This document shows positions 17,922-25,758 of a stretch of 64,000 nt of DNA, piece by piece; position 1 is the first letter of the stretch, and every line of letters begins with the position of its first letter. Below the pieces are notes generated by a model, which saw only the letters and a list, made by a program, of their open reading frames with translations, was not told the origin of the DNA and did not search any database. Both the position numbers and the translations under genes were made by a program. Origin of the DNA: an uncultured Oscillatoriales cyanobacterium (lineage in GTDB: Bacteria > Cyanobacteriota > Cyanobacteriia > Cyanobacteriales > Microcoleaceae); assembly GCA_903893625.1 (NCBI GenBank), contig CAITND010000174.1, positions 1-64,000 of the forward strand, written 5' to 3'.

Positions 17922-20900
17922 ATGTCTGAGCAGAGTTCGAGTTTAAATTCCATAATTTCTCCCGAAATCAAAAATGATGAATTTTATGATTATATTCAAA
18001 ACATTGCTCAAGAAGAAAATATAAAATATATTTTAGAAATCGGTTCATCATCGGGGGAAGGTAGCACAGAAGCCTTTGTTAAAGGAATTCGGAATAACCC
18101 GAATCAACCTACATTATTTTGTATGGAAGTTTCTCAAATACGGTTTGAACAATTAAAGAATAGATATGAACAAGACAAGTTTGTGAAATGTTATAATGTA
18201 TCTTCTGTTTCTTTAGAAAAATTTCCTGATCAGATAGATGTTATTGAATTTTATAATCAACAACAATCAGGGTTAAATTATTATCCTTTAGAGCAAGTTT
18301 TGAGTTGGCTTAAACAAGATATCGAATATATTAAATCTTCTCAGGTTGAAACCAATGGGATAGCAAAAATTAAACAGGATCATAATATAGATTATTTTGA
18401 TCTTGTTTTAATTGATGGTTCAGAGTTTACCGGAGTTAGTGAATTAAAAGAGGTATACGGTGCTAACTTGATTTTATTAGATGATATTAATACTTTTAAA
18501 AACTATAATAACTATCATCAACTTCTCTCCGATTCGGAGTATACATTAGTTGATCAAAATATTAATCTTCGTAATGGATATGCTGTTTTCAGAAAAAAAA
18601 CTTTTTCCTTTGAGCCACTTTTTAACAGAAGAAAACCTCTGAAGTTAGAACTTGGTGCTTCAGAAAAAAGAATGGAAGGGTGGACTACAGTTGATCTAGA
18701 TCCCAGGAGTGATTTATGTCTTGATTTATCAAAACCCCTTCCTTTCCAAGACAATTGTGTAGAAGAAATATATTCATCTCATTTATTAGAACATTTCTAT
18801 TACCCTAACCCTATGGTTAACTTGCTCTCTGAATGCTATCGAGTGCTAAAACCAGGAGGAATATTCAAAGTAGCAGTTCCCAACGCGAGGATATATATAG
18901 AGGCTTATGAGAAGCCAGAAAGCTTTGACGCTCAAGAACATTGTCTCTATAAGCCAGCATTTCACTATCATTCAAAAATAGATTTTATTAACTATATCGC
19001 TTACATGGACGGTCATCACCGCTTTCTTTTTGATGAAGAAAACCTCCCCAAGATTATTACTAATGCTGGATTTGAAAATGTCAGACTCAGATCTTTTGAA
19101 TCAGGCTTAGATTTAGAAGCAAGAAAGCATGAGTCCATCTATGCAGAGGGTAAAAAACCTCTGGCTGATACAAATCCTCTGATAGATACAATTTTTAGGA
19201 AAAAAATCTTTTCTTTTGAAACCGAAAAATCTGAACAATTACTCATCAAAAAAATAGTTAATTCAGGAATGACTGTTTTTGATATTGGAGCTAATATTGG
19301 AGATTATTCTATATTATTGAGTCAACTTGTAGGCAATTCAGGAAAAGTTTATTCATTTGAACCCACTTCTAACACTTTTCAAAACTTGGTAAACCGATTA
19401 AAAGAGAATAAATGTAATAATGTTTTTGTTTATCAAAAAGTTGTATTTTCTGCTAATCAATCTATTGAATTTAATGAATTTCCTGATGAATATTCAGTGT
19501 GGAATAGCATTGGCTCTCCTCAAATGCTTAACCCAAACAAAAGTACAGAATATATTCCTATTGTTAAAACGGAAATTTTAGAAGCCATTACTCTTGACTC
19601 TTTCTGTCAAGAACATAAGATACAATCTATAGATTATTTGAAAATTGACGTAGAAGGCGCAGAAAGTGATGTTTTGCTTGGTGCTACTGATTTATTGAGA
19701 AATCAGTCCATGCGATTTATTCAATTTGAGATTTCTCAAAAAATGCTAGAAGGATTAAACCGTAATGCTCAAACAACCTTTGATCTGTTGATTCAAAACG
19801 GTTATGAGTGTCATCGCATCCAAGTAAACGGGGATATTGGTGAACAGGTTACTGGTTCTAACTCTTTCTATGAAAATTATATTGCTTTTCCCCAACTACC
19901 GATTCATTTCTTTACCATCGTTTTAAATGGGCAACCTTTTATCCGATACCATATTGATGTTTTTAATAAATTAAGTTGTCAATGGCATTGGCATATTATT
20001 GAAGGAGTAGCTGACTTAAAACATGATACTTCTTGGAGTTTACAACTTGGGGGAAAACTTACAGATCAATTTCATGATCATGGACGAAGTAAAGATGGAA
20101 CATCAGAGTATTTAGATCAACTTGCTAAACAATATCCAGAAAATATTACTATTTACCGTAAACCTAAAGATATTTTTTGGGATGGAAAACGAGAAATGGT
20201 GAATGCGCCTCTTTGTAATATCCAAGAAGAATGTTTATTGTGGCAAATTGATGTGGATGAACTCTGGACAGTTGAGCAAATTTATACAACTCGTCAGATG
20301 TTTATTACTCATCCTGAAAAAACCGCAGCATTTTACTGGTGTTGGTATTTTGTGGGAGAAAATTTACTAATTAGTACCCGTAATTGTTATGCAGAAAATC
20401 CTCAACAAGATTGGTTAAGAACTTGGCGATTTAAACCAGGAATGGCTTGGGCAGCCCATGAACCTCCGATTTTAGTAGAAACCTTACCCGATAGTCAACA
20501 GCAAAATGTAGCAGCCGTTAATCCTTTTCTACATCATGAAACAGAACAACAAGGCTTAGTATTTCAGCATTTTGCTTATGTTATGCCAGAGCAATTGCAA
20601 TTTAAAGAAGAATATTATGGTTATCAAAATGCCCTGATACAATGGCAGAATTTACAGTCAGCAACTCAATTTCCTGTCTTTCTGCGGGAGTATTTTGCTT
20701 GGGTACAAGATCAAACCCAGATCAATACCGCAACAGCCTGTGGCATAACTCCCATTGCCTATCGAGACAATAACACAAAAACTTGGGAATTTCGGCAGCT
20801 TGAAACCTGCTTAAATTTACCTGTAAATCACCAACAATTACCTCCTAAAATTTTAATTGATGGGGTATTTTTCCAACTGTATAATACTGGTATTGCGAGA

Positions 20901-22310
20901 GTTTGGCGTTCCTTATTAGAAGAATGGGAAAATACCAGTTTTGGTAGTCATATTGTAATTTTAGATCGGGATGGAACTGCTCCCAAAATTCCTGGGCTGT
21001 GGTATCGAACTATTCCTGCTTATGACTACAATTATACTGATACTGATTCTCAGATGTTACAGCAAGTCTGTGATCAAGAAAATGCTGATTTATTCATCTC
21101 AACTTATTACACAACTCCGATTTCAACACCATCAGTATTTATGGCTTATGACATGATTCCTGAAATATTGGGAGCTAACTTTAATGAACCAATGTGGCGG
21201 GAAAAACATCGTGGAATTCTTCATGCGTCAGCTTATATTGCTATTTCAGAAAATACGGCGACTGATTTGGTTAAATATTTACCAGAGATTGATTCATCAG
21301 TAACCGTTGCTCATTGCGGTATTTCCAGTTATTTCTATCCTGCACCCCCGGGGGAAATTATTCAGTTTAAAACTAAATATGGAATTAATAAACCCTATTT
21401 TCTATTAGTAGGTGCTGGCAGTAATTATAAAAATGCTATTTTGTTCTTCCAAGGGTTTTCTCAACTTTATAGTAAATCAGGATTTGATGTGATCTGTACA
21501 GGAGCGGGTTATTTATTAGGACACGAATATCGAGAGTTAGCAGCAGGTAGTATTGTTCATTCTTTGTACCTCAGCGATGAAGAACTCAGAGCCGCTTATT
21601 CAGGAGCAACTGCCCTGGTTTATCCCTCTAAATATGAAGGCTTTGGAATGCCAATTGCAGAAGCTTTAGCTTGTGGTTGTCCTGTTATTACTTGTGCAAA
21701 TGCTTCGATTCCTGAAGTGGCAGGAGAGGCTGCAATTTATATTAAGGATGATGATATTGATGCCATGACTGATGCTCTTTGTGAAGTACAAAAACTCAAA
21801 GTCCGTAATAGTTTAATGACTAAAGGACTAGAACAAGCTAAGAAGTTTTCTTGGTCAAAAATGGCTGATACTATCAGTTCAGCTTTAATTAAAGCCACTT
21901 TGATCCGTTTTAATTTAAGAGAGATAAATTTAGTTGTGTTTCCAGATTGGAGCCAACCGGAAGAAGTGCTTTACCCAGAATTAGTTAGTCTCATTAAAGC
22001 CCTCGCAACTCATCCCAACTGTAATCAAATGACTTTACTTATTGATCATCAAAATATATCAGATGAAGATGCAGATTTAGCATTATCTAGTGTGATGATG
22101 AATTTGTTAATGGAAGAAGAATTAGAGCTTGATGACAGTGTAGAAATTGTTTTAATGGGTCAGCTAAATTCTTGTCAGTGGTCTGCTTTATGTTCTCAAC
22201 TACAGGGTCGAATTAAATTGAATGCTGAAAATCAAGCAAGTATTGATCAGGTTCAAGCTGATTATCTTCCTGCTTATTCAATAGAGACTTTACAGAATCT
22301 ATTGTCTTAA
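17922..22310 (+). CDS. Giant fusion: three methyltransferase domains, two glycosyltransferase domains and a GT-associated C-terminal module
   Basis: A 1462-residue single open frame. Domains in order: a class I SAM domain (about 30-225, YILEIGSSSGEGS); a type-11-like methyltransferase (about 238-410, LKLELGASEKRMEGWTTVDL and LLEHFYYPNP); an FkbM methyltransferase (about 445-650, VFDIGANIGDYSILLSQL and YLKIDVEGAESDVLLGA); a GT-A-like glycosyltransferase (about 660-960, FFTIVLNGQPFI and the metal-site-like WQIDVDELW); a GT4 glycosyltransferase (about 975-1320, YPSKYEGFGMPIAEALACG, EVAGEAA); and a module of about 130 residues (VVFPDWSQ..., MNLLMEEELELDDSVEIVLMGQL) also found at the end of the next protein. 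It should build and O-methylate a surface glycan, presumably at the inner membrane. No frameshift is seen, so the fusion seems genuine. Confidence 0.85.
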   Translation: MSEQSSSLNSIISPEIKNDEFYDYIQNIAQEENIKYILEIGSSSGEGSTEAFVKGIRNNPNQPTLFCMEVSQIRFEQLKNRYEQDKFVKCYNVSSVSLEKFPDQIDVIEFYNQQQSGLNYYPLEQVLSWLKQDIEYIKSSQVETNGIAKIKQDHNIDYFDLVLIDGSEFTGVSELKEVYGANLILLDDINTFKNYNNYHQLLSDSEYTLVDQNINLRNGYAVFRKKTFSFEPLFNRRKPLKLELGASEKRMEGWTTVDLDPRSDLCLDLSKPLPFQDNCVEEIYSSHLLEHFYYPNPMVNLLSECYRVLKPGGIFKVAVPNARIYIEAYEKPESFDAQEHCLYKPAFHYHSKIDFINYIAYMDGHHRFLFDEENLPKIITNAGFENVRLRSFESGLDLEARKHESIYAEGKKPLADTNPLIDTIFRKKIFSFETEKSEQLLIKKIVNSGMTVFDIGANIGDYSILLSQLVGNSGKVYSFEPTSNTFQNLVNRLKENKCNNVFVYQKVVFSANQSIEFNEFPDEYSVWNSIGSPQMLNPNKSTEYIPIVKTEILEAITLDSFCQEHKIQSIDYLKIDVEGAESDVLLGATDLLRNQSMRFIQFEISQKMLEGLNRNAQTTFDLLIQNGYECHRIQVNGDIGEQVTGSNSFYENYIAFPQLPIHFFTIVLNGQPFIRYHIDVFNKLSCQWHWHIIEGVADLKHDTSWSLQLGGKLTDQFHDHGRSKDGTSEYLDQLAKQYPENITIYRKPKDIFWDGKREMVNAPLCNIQEECLLWQIDVDELWTVEQIYTTRQMFITHPEKTAAFYWCWYFVGENLLISTRNCYAENPQQDWLRTWRFKPGMAWAAHEPPILVETLPDSQQQNVAAVNPFLHHETEQQGLVFQHFAYVMPEQLQFKEEYYGYQNALIQWQNLQSATQFPVFLREYFAWVQDQTQINTATACGITPIAYRDNNTKTWEFRQLETCLNLPVNHQQLPPKILIDGVFFQLYNTGIARVWRSLLEEWENTSFGSHIVILDRDGTAPKIPGLWYRTIPAYDYNYTDTDSQMLQQVCDQENADLFISTYYTTPISTPSVFMAYDMIPEILGANFNEPMWREKHRGILHASAYIAISENTATDLVKYLPEIDSSVTVAHCGISSYFYPAPPGEIIQFKTKYGINKPYFLLVGAGSNYKNAILFFQGFSQLYSKSGFDVICTGAGYLLGHEYRELAAGSIVHSLYLSDEELRAAYSGATALVYPSKYEGFGMPIAEALACGCPVITCANASIPEVAGEAAIYIKDDDIDAMTDALCEVQKLKVRNSLMTKGLEQAKKFSWSKMADTISSALIKATLIRFNLREINLVVFPDWSQPEEVLYPELVSLIKALATHPNCNQMTLLIDHQNISDEDADLALSSVMMNLLMEEELELDDSVEIVLMGQLNSCQWSALCSQLQGRIKLNAENQASIDQVQADYLPAYSIETLQNLLS

Positions 22311-22336
22311 TATTTGATTACTGGGATTAACTGATC

Positions 22337-23911
22337 ATGAAATTTTCCAAGCCTTCCTATAACTTAGAACGTCCTATCTTTTTTTATTGCTGTGAAAAAG
22401 AATTTGGACACTTAAAAATATGTATAGCAGAAGGGTTAAAAGAACTGGGTATTCCTTTTTATTCCAATATTAACTATTGGCGCATTTCAGATCAGTCAGA
22501 AGAAACTCTGTTTTGCCATAACCCTGAGATTAATCCTGATGATTGTTCAATTGTTGTGATGGATAAGGAATGGACTATACATCATTTACCTCCCTCTATT
22601 CCGAAACCTTTTTTAAACCCTCAACGAAAGTTTGTCTCCATATATCTTGATGATTCTGATGGACGAGGTTTATATCATAACCCCGGATCTCCCTATTTTG
22701 ATTTAGTATTAGGAACTCATGGCACTAACTACAATTCTCAACTCACTAACAACTTAATTCCTTGGTGTTTTGGGATTTCTAACCGAATTTTAGAGGTAAC
22801 AAATCAGAGTCCATTATTTATTCATAGAAACAAAAGAATAATTGTTAATTTTAGAAACAATCAAAATCAATCAGTGATTTCTAATGGAAGTTTCAAGTTT
22901 GATTCCGGGTGGTTAAAAGTGGGAGAGGGTGTTATAACATTTGATTATCCTTTAAGACCGATAGCTATTGATCATTTTCTACCCTTGTTACAAATTGTTT
23001 TACCTATTGATAATTCAGTTGATGATTTTGAAAATCCCCCCGAAGATAGTTATCACTATTTACAATGGTTACAAACTGGTAAAAGGCATTATCCCAACTA
23101 CTATCAACGTTTGATGTCAACAGTTGCTTGTGCTTGTTTTGGAGGTTGTATTGCCATAAATCCCTATACCAGAGATCAACGAGTAGAGTGGTGGGATAGT
23201 TGGAGATTTTGGGAATCTTTAGCGGCTGGATGCGTTACCTTTCATGTTGATTTTGATAAATATGGTGTTAATTTACCCGTAAAGCCAGAAAACTGGCGAC
23301 ATTATATCGGCATTGATCTTGATAACCCTCAAGCAACAGTTGATAGAATTATCAATGAGCCTCAAATATTAGAACAAATTTCAACAGAAGGTCGTCAGTG
23401 GGCGATTGAACATTATAGTCCTGTTCCAACGGCATTACGTTTCTTAGAAACAGTTATTGCTTATCAAAAAAATCACAAAGATAGGTTAGAAATTTGCAAA
23501 CTATCAATAACTGAACCTCAAATCAATCTACCGCTTAGAGATCGTAATTTAATCATCTTTCCTGATTGGTCTCAGTCAGAAATATCTTTAATAACTGAGT
23601 TAAAACAGATTATAAAGAGTTTGACAACTCATCCCTATAAAGAACAGATTACTTTACTGATTGATAACAGTAATACTTCAGATGAGAATGCAAATTTAAT
23701 TCTTTCAAGCATCGTAATTGATTTGCTTATGGAAGAAGAATTAGATATAGATGAAGGGCTGGAAATTTCACTAATTGGCCAATTAAGTCCGATACAATGG
23801 CAGGCTCTAGTTTCGCATTTAACGGGTCGAATTAAATTAGAGCATGAAAATCAAGAAGCGATCGCATCTGTCGGTGCAGAAATCATCCCAGTTTATGATT
23901 TAGAACACTAA
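22337..23911 (+). CDS. Glycosyltransferase-like protein sharing the GT-associated C-terminal module
   Basis: A 524-residue protein starting 26 bp after the giant fusion gene and probably co-transcribed with it. The N-terminal 400 residues resemble CgeB/GT-B type family 1 glycosyltransferases. The C-lobe has WWDSWRFWESLAAGCVTFHVDFD, matching the usual nucleotide-sugar-binding E-x-x-A-x-G-C element, followed by QWAIEHYSP. Residues about 402-524 repeat the C-terminal module of the upstream protein: IIFPDWSQ, ITLLIDN, IDLLMEEELDIDEGLEISLIGQL and GRIKLEHEN. This module recurs in cyanobacterial surface-glycan enzymes and may be a docking domain. The sugar and acceptor are unknown. Confidence 0.75.
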   Translation: MKFSKPSYNLERPIFFYCCEKEFGHLKICIAEGLKELGIPFYSNINYWRISDQSEETLFCHNPEINPDDCSIVVMDKEWTIHHLPPSIPKPFLNPQRKFVSIYLDDSDGRGLYHNPGSPYFDLVLGTHGTNYNSQLTNNLIPWCFGISNRILEVTNQSPLFIHRNKRIIVNFRNNQNQSVISNGSFKFDSGWLKVGEGVITFDYPLRPIAIDHFLPLLQIVLPIDNSVDDFENPPEDSYHYLQWLQTGKRHYPNYYQRLMSTVACACFGGCIAINPYTRDQRVEWWDSWRFWESLAAGCVTFHVDFDKYGVNLPVKPENWRHYIGIDLDNPQATVDRIINEPQILEQISTEGRQWAIEHYSPVPTALRFLETVIAYQKNHKDRLEICKLSITEPQINLPLRDRNLIIFPDWSQSEISLITELKQIIKSLTTHPYKEQITLLIDNSNTSDENANLILSSIVIDLLMEEELDIDEGLEISLIGQLSPIQWQALVSHLTGRIKLEHENQEAIASVGAEIIPVYDLEH

Positions 23912-23940
23912 AAACTTGCCTTTACTAACCATTTAAAACT

Positions 23941-23976
23941 GGTCGTAGAAACGTTAAATGGAACGTCTCTACGACC
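23941..23976 (+). terminator. Imperfect 15-bp hairpin after the glycosyltransferase pair
   Basis: GGTCGTAGAAACGTT and AACGTCTCTACGACC form a 15-bp stem with one mismatch, starting 29 bases after the stop. It belongs to the GTAGAGACGTT-type repeat often found between cyanobacterial genes. It may act as a transcription or mRNA 3' end; no T-run follows. Confidence 0.5.
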
Positions 23977-24021
23977 GAAATTGATTTCATGGCTGACTTT
24001 TTCAAAAAGTATTCTTTAACA

Positions 24022-24231
24022 TCAAGTCTGACTCTTTTGTTCCACCGCTTCACCCTTATACTTAGCTAATCGGTATAAAGTTAGTGGACTGTGACGGTTA
24101 TGTTCTTCTACCATAGCGATTAATTCATCCAGTGCTAGGGTAACAGCGTCAATTTTGCGAATAGCCTCCCGCCAGTTCGCAACGGAACGCGCTCTTGTCT
24201 CTGCATCAGGTATTGTGCGTGGTTTATTCAT
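24022..24231 (-). CDS. Small hypothetical protein, translationally coupled
   Basis: A 69-residue soluble protein (MNKPRTIPDAETRARSVANW start), mostly helical. I do not recognise the family. Its ATG overlaps the stop of the preceding gene as ATGA, so the two are translationally coupled and probably form a two-protein unit. Adjacent genes on the other strand are toxin-antitoxin-like, so a TA or defence accessory role is possible, but nothing in the sequence shows it. Confidence 0.6.
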   Translation of the reverse strand: MNKPRTIPDAETRARSVANWREAIRKIDAVTLALDELIAMVEEHNRHSPLTLYRLAKYKGEAVEQKSQT

Positions 24232-24572
24232 GGTAGGTTCCAGATCCTTTTACTTTCTTGAGTGGTTGCTTCCACCGCATCAGCCGTTGTTGAAGCTTGT
24301 TCAATAGTTTGACTCAATAAATTGATCATAGCAGCAGGAGCAATAGGTTGAGCCTCAGCGATCGCTAATGTCAGAGTAGCTAGACGTGAATAAGGATTTC
24401 TCAGACGTTCTGCGCCATTTTGTAATTGTTCCAATTCTGGAATTGTTTCCTCCGTCTCACCGTAGTCTTCAAACAAATTATACTCGGCTGTTTTTGCTTG
24501 ATCGATCAGTTCAACTAAACGTCGTTGCAGGTTGAAAATAATTGTCAAAGTTTGAGGGGATACTTTTGCCAT
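24228..24572 (-). CDS. Small hypothetical helical protein
   Basis: A 114-residue protein (start MAKVSPQTLTIIFNLQRRL), all-helical by appearance, rich in Gln, Glu and Ala, with no membrane segment. The family is not recognised. It overlaps the following 69-residue gene by four bases. ATG 24572 is preferred because the upstream GTG extension (MVGCTFIKFN) looks non-conserved. It is divergent from the small gene at 24694 over about 120 bp, which must hold both promoters. Confidence 0.6.
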   Translation of the reverse strand: MAKVSPQTLTIIFNLQRRLVELIDQAKTAEYNLFEDYGETEETIPELEQLQNGAERLRNPYSRLATLTLAIAEAQPIAPAAMINLLSQTIEQASTTADAVEATTQESKRIWNLP

Positions 24573-24693
24573 ATTGAACTTAATAAATGTACAACCTACC
24601 ACAATACAATGATTTGCTGTTAACTAGGTTAGAGAAAATTCCGCTATAATAGCAGATAACCTTAATTGGCTATACAGTTTATCCCTAAGAATA

Positions 24694-25029
24694 ATGGCTC
24701 TTTTTACCATTGAAATCCCTGAAGAACTTTCCTCTCAACTTACTCAATTAGGAGACAAACTGCCTGAACTTTTGCATCAGTGTCTGGTTCAATCTCCACT
24801 TCCGGCTCAAGTTTATCACTACATCCTCACTTTTATCGCCAGCCAACCCACTCCTGAGCAAATTTCCGAGTTTCGTCCCACCCCGGAAATGCAAAGCCGT
24901 TTGCACACTCTCTTAAGTCGTAGTCAAGCAGGCAAACTAACTTCTTCGGAAAAACACGAACTTGACGAATATGAACGCATCGAACACTTAATAATTCTGC
25001 TAAAAATGGGCAATTTACCTCAATACTGA
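24694..25029 (+). CDS. Small hypothetical protein upstream of a VapBC pair
   Basis: A 111-residue protein: FTIEIPEELSSQLTQLGDKLPELLHQCL, a middle segment with SQPTPEQISEFRPTPEMQSRL, and a helical end (LSSRSQAGKL-like, then ELDEYERIEHLIILLKMG). It belongs to a group of short cyanobacterial proteins often found beside PIN-domain toxins; I do not know a named family. It lies 43 bp upstream of the VapB-like antitoxin in the same direction. It may be a second antitoxin-like gene whose toxin has been lost. Confidence 0.65.
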   Translation: MALFTIEIPEELSSQLTQLGDKLPELLHQCLVQSPLPAQVYHYILTFIASQPTPEQISEFRPTPEMQSRLHTLLSRSQAGKLTSSEKHELDEYERIEHLIILLKMGNLPQY

Positions 25030-25072
25030 TAAATTAATAATAGAATAGAATTACTCATATTGGGGAAACGAA

Positions 25073-25324
25073 ATGAATCCGATTGTCCTAGATAATCTCA
25101 ACCCCGTTGTTTTTGATAAAATTCGCAGTTTGGCGCAAAAACATAACCGCAGTTTAGAGGATGAAATTAAAGCAATTCTCACCCAAATAGCGGAAGCAGA
25201 AATCACCACTCAAGTTTCTGCAAGAGCTAATTTCCGAGCTAAACTTTTTGTAGCACGTCAAAAACATGGCAATCAGATATTTAGTGATAGTGTAGAACTT
25301 CTGAGAGAGGATAGAAATCGTTGA
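25073..25324 (+). CDS. FitA/VapB-like ribbon-helix-helix antitoxin
   Basis: An 83-residue protein. Residues about 8-45 (PVVFDKIRSLAQKHNRSLEDEIKAIL) match the ribbon-helix-helix DNA-binding fold of FitA/VapB antitoxins. The C-terminal tail (ARANFRAKLFVARQKHGNQIFSDSVELLREDR) is the expected toxin-wrapping segment. Its TGA stop overlaps the TTG start of the PIN toxin, the coupling usual in VapBC operons. It would neutralise VapC and autorepress the operon promoter between 25030 and 25072. Confidence 0.82.
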   Translation: MNPIVLDNLNPVVFDKIRSLAQKHNRSLEDEIKAILTQIAEAEITTQVSARANFRAKLFVARQKHGNQIFSDSVELLREDRNR

Positions 25325-25755
25325 ATACATTCGTTGTTGATGCCAATGTAGCAGTAAAATGGGTATTGTCTGAGATTCATTCGGAAATTGCTCAGTGTCT
25401 CTTAGATGATGCCCATGAATTATTAGTACCTGATTTCTTTTTTTCGGAAATTGGTAACATTTTATGGAAGCGGGTACGACGAGGAGAAACCACCTTAGAA
25501 CTCGCTCAAAATGATTTAACTATTTTAATTGGAGGAGATTTAAAAATTTATCCCTCACAGTCCTTAATGCCAATGGCTTTAGAAATTGCTGTTCGAGTTG
25601 ACCAAGCTATTTATGATTGTGTTTACCTCTCCTTAGCTGTTACTAATAAATGCCAGATGGTAACAGCAGATGAAAGATTTTACAATGCAATTTATAGAGA
25701 TGTACTATCTCCTCATATTTGTTGGATAGAAAATTTTCCTTCTTCTGAATCGTAA
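25321..25755 (+). CDS. vapC: VapC-type PIN-domain toxin RNase
   Basis: A 144-residue PIN-domain ribonuclease. The four acidic active-site positions are visible: Asp7 (VVDANVAVKW), Glu43 (FFSEIGNILW), Asp99 (AIYDCVYLSLA) and Asp117 (VTADERF). PIN toxins cut tRNA or rRNA when freed from VapB. Translation starts at TTG, overlapping the antitoxin stop by four bases, so toxin synthesis depends on antitoxin translation. The full set of catalytic residues suggests an active toxin. The gene ends four bases before the convergent TPR/GT41 gene. Confidence 0.87.
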   Translation: MNTFVVDANVAVKWVLSEIHSEIAQCLLDDAHELLVPDFFFSEIGNILWKRVRRGETTLELAQNDLTILIGGDLKIYPSQSLMPMALEIAVRVDQAIYDCVYLSLAVTNKCQMVTADERFYNAIYRDVLSPHICWIENFPSSES

Positions 25756-25758
25756 GAA

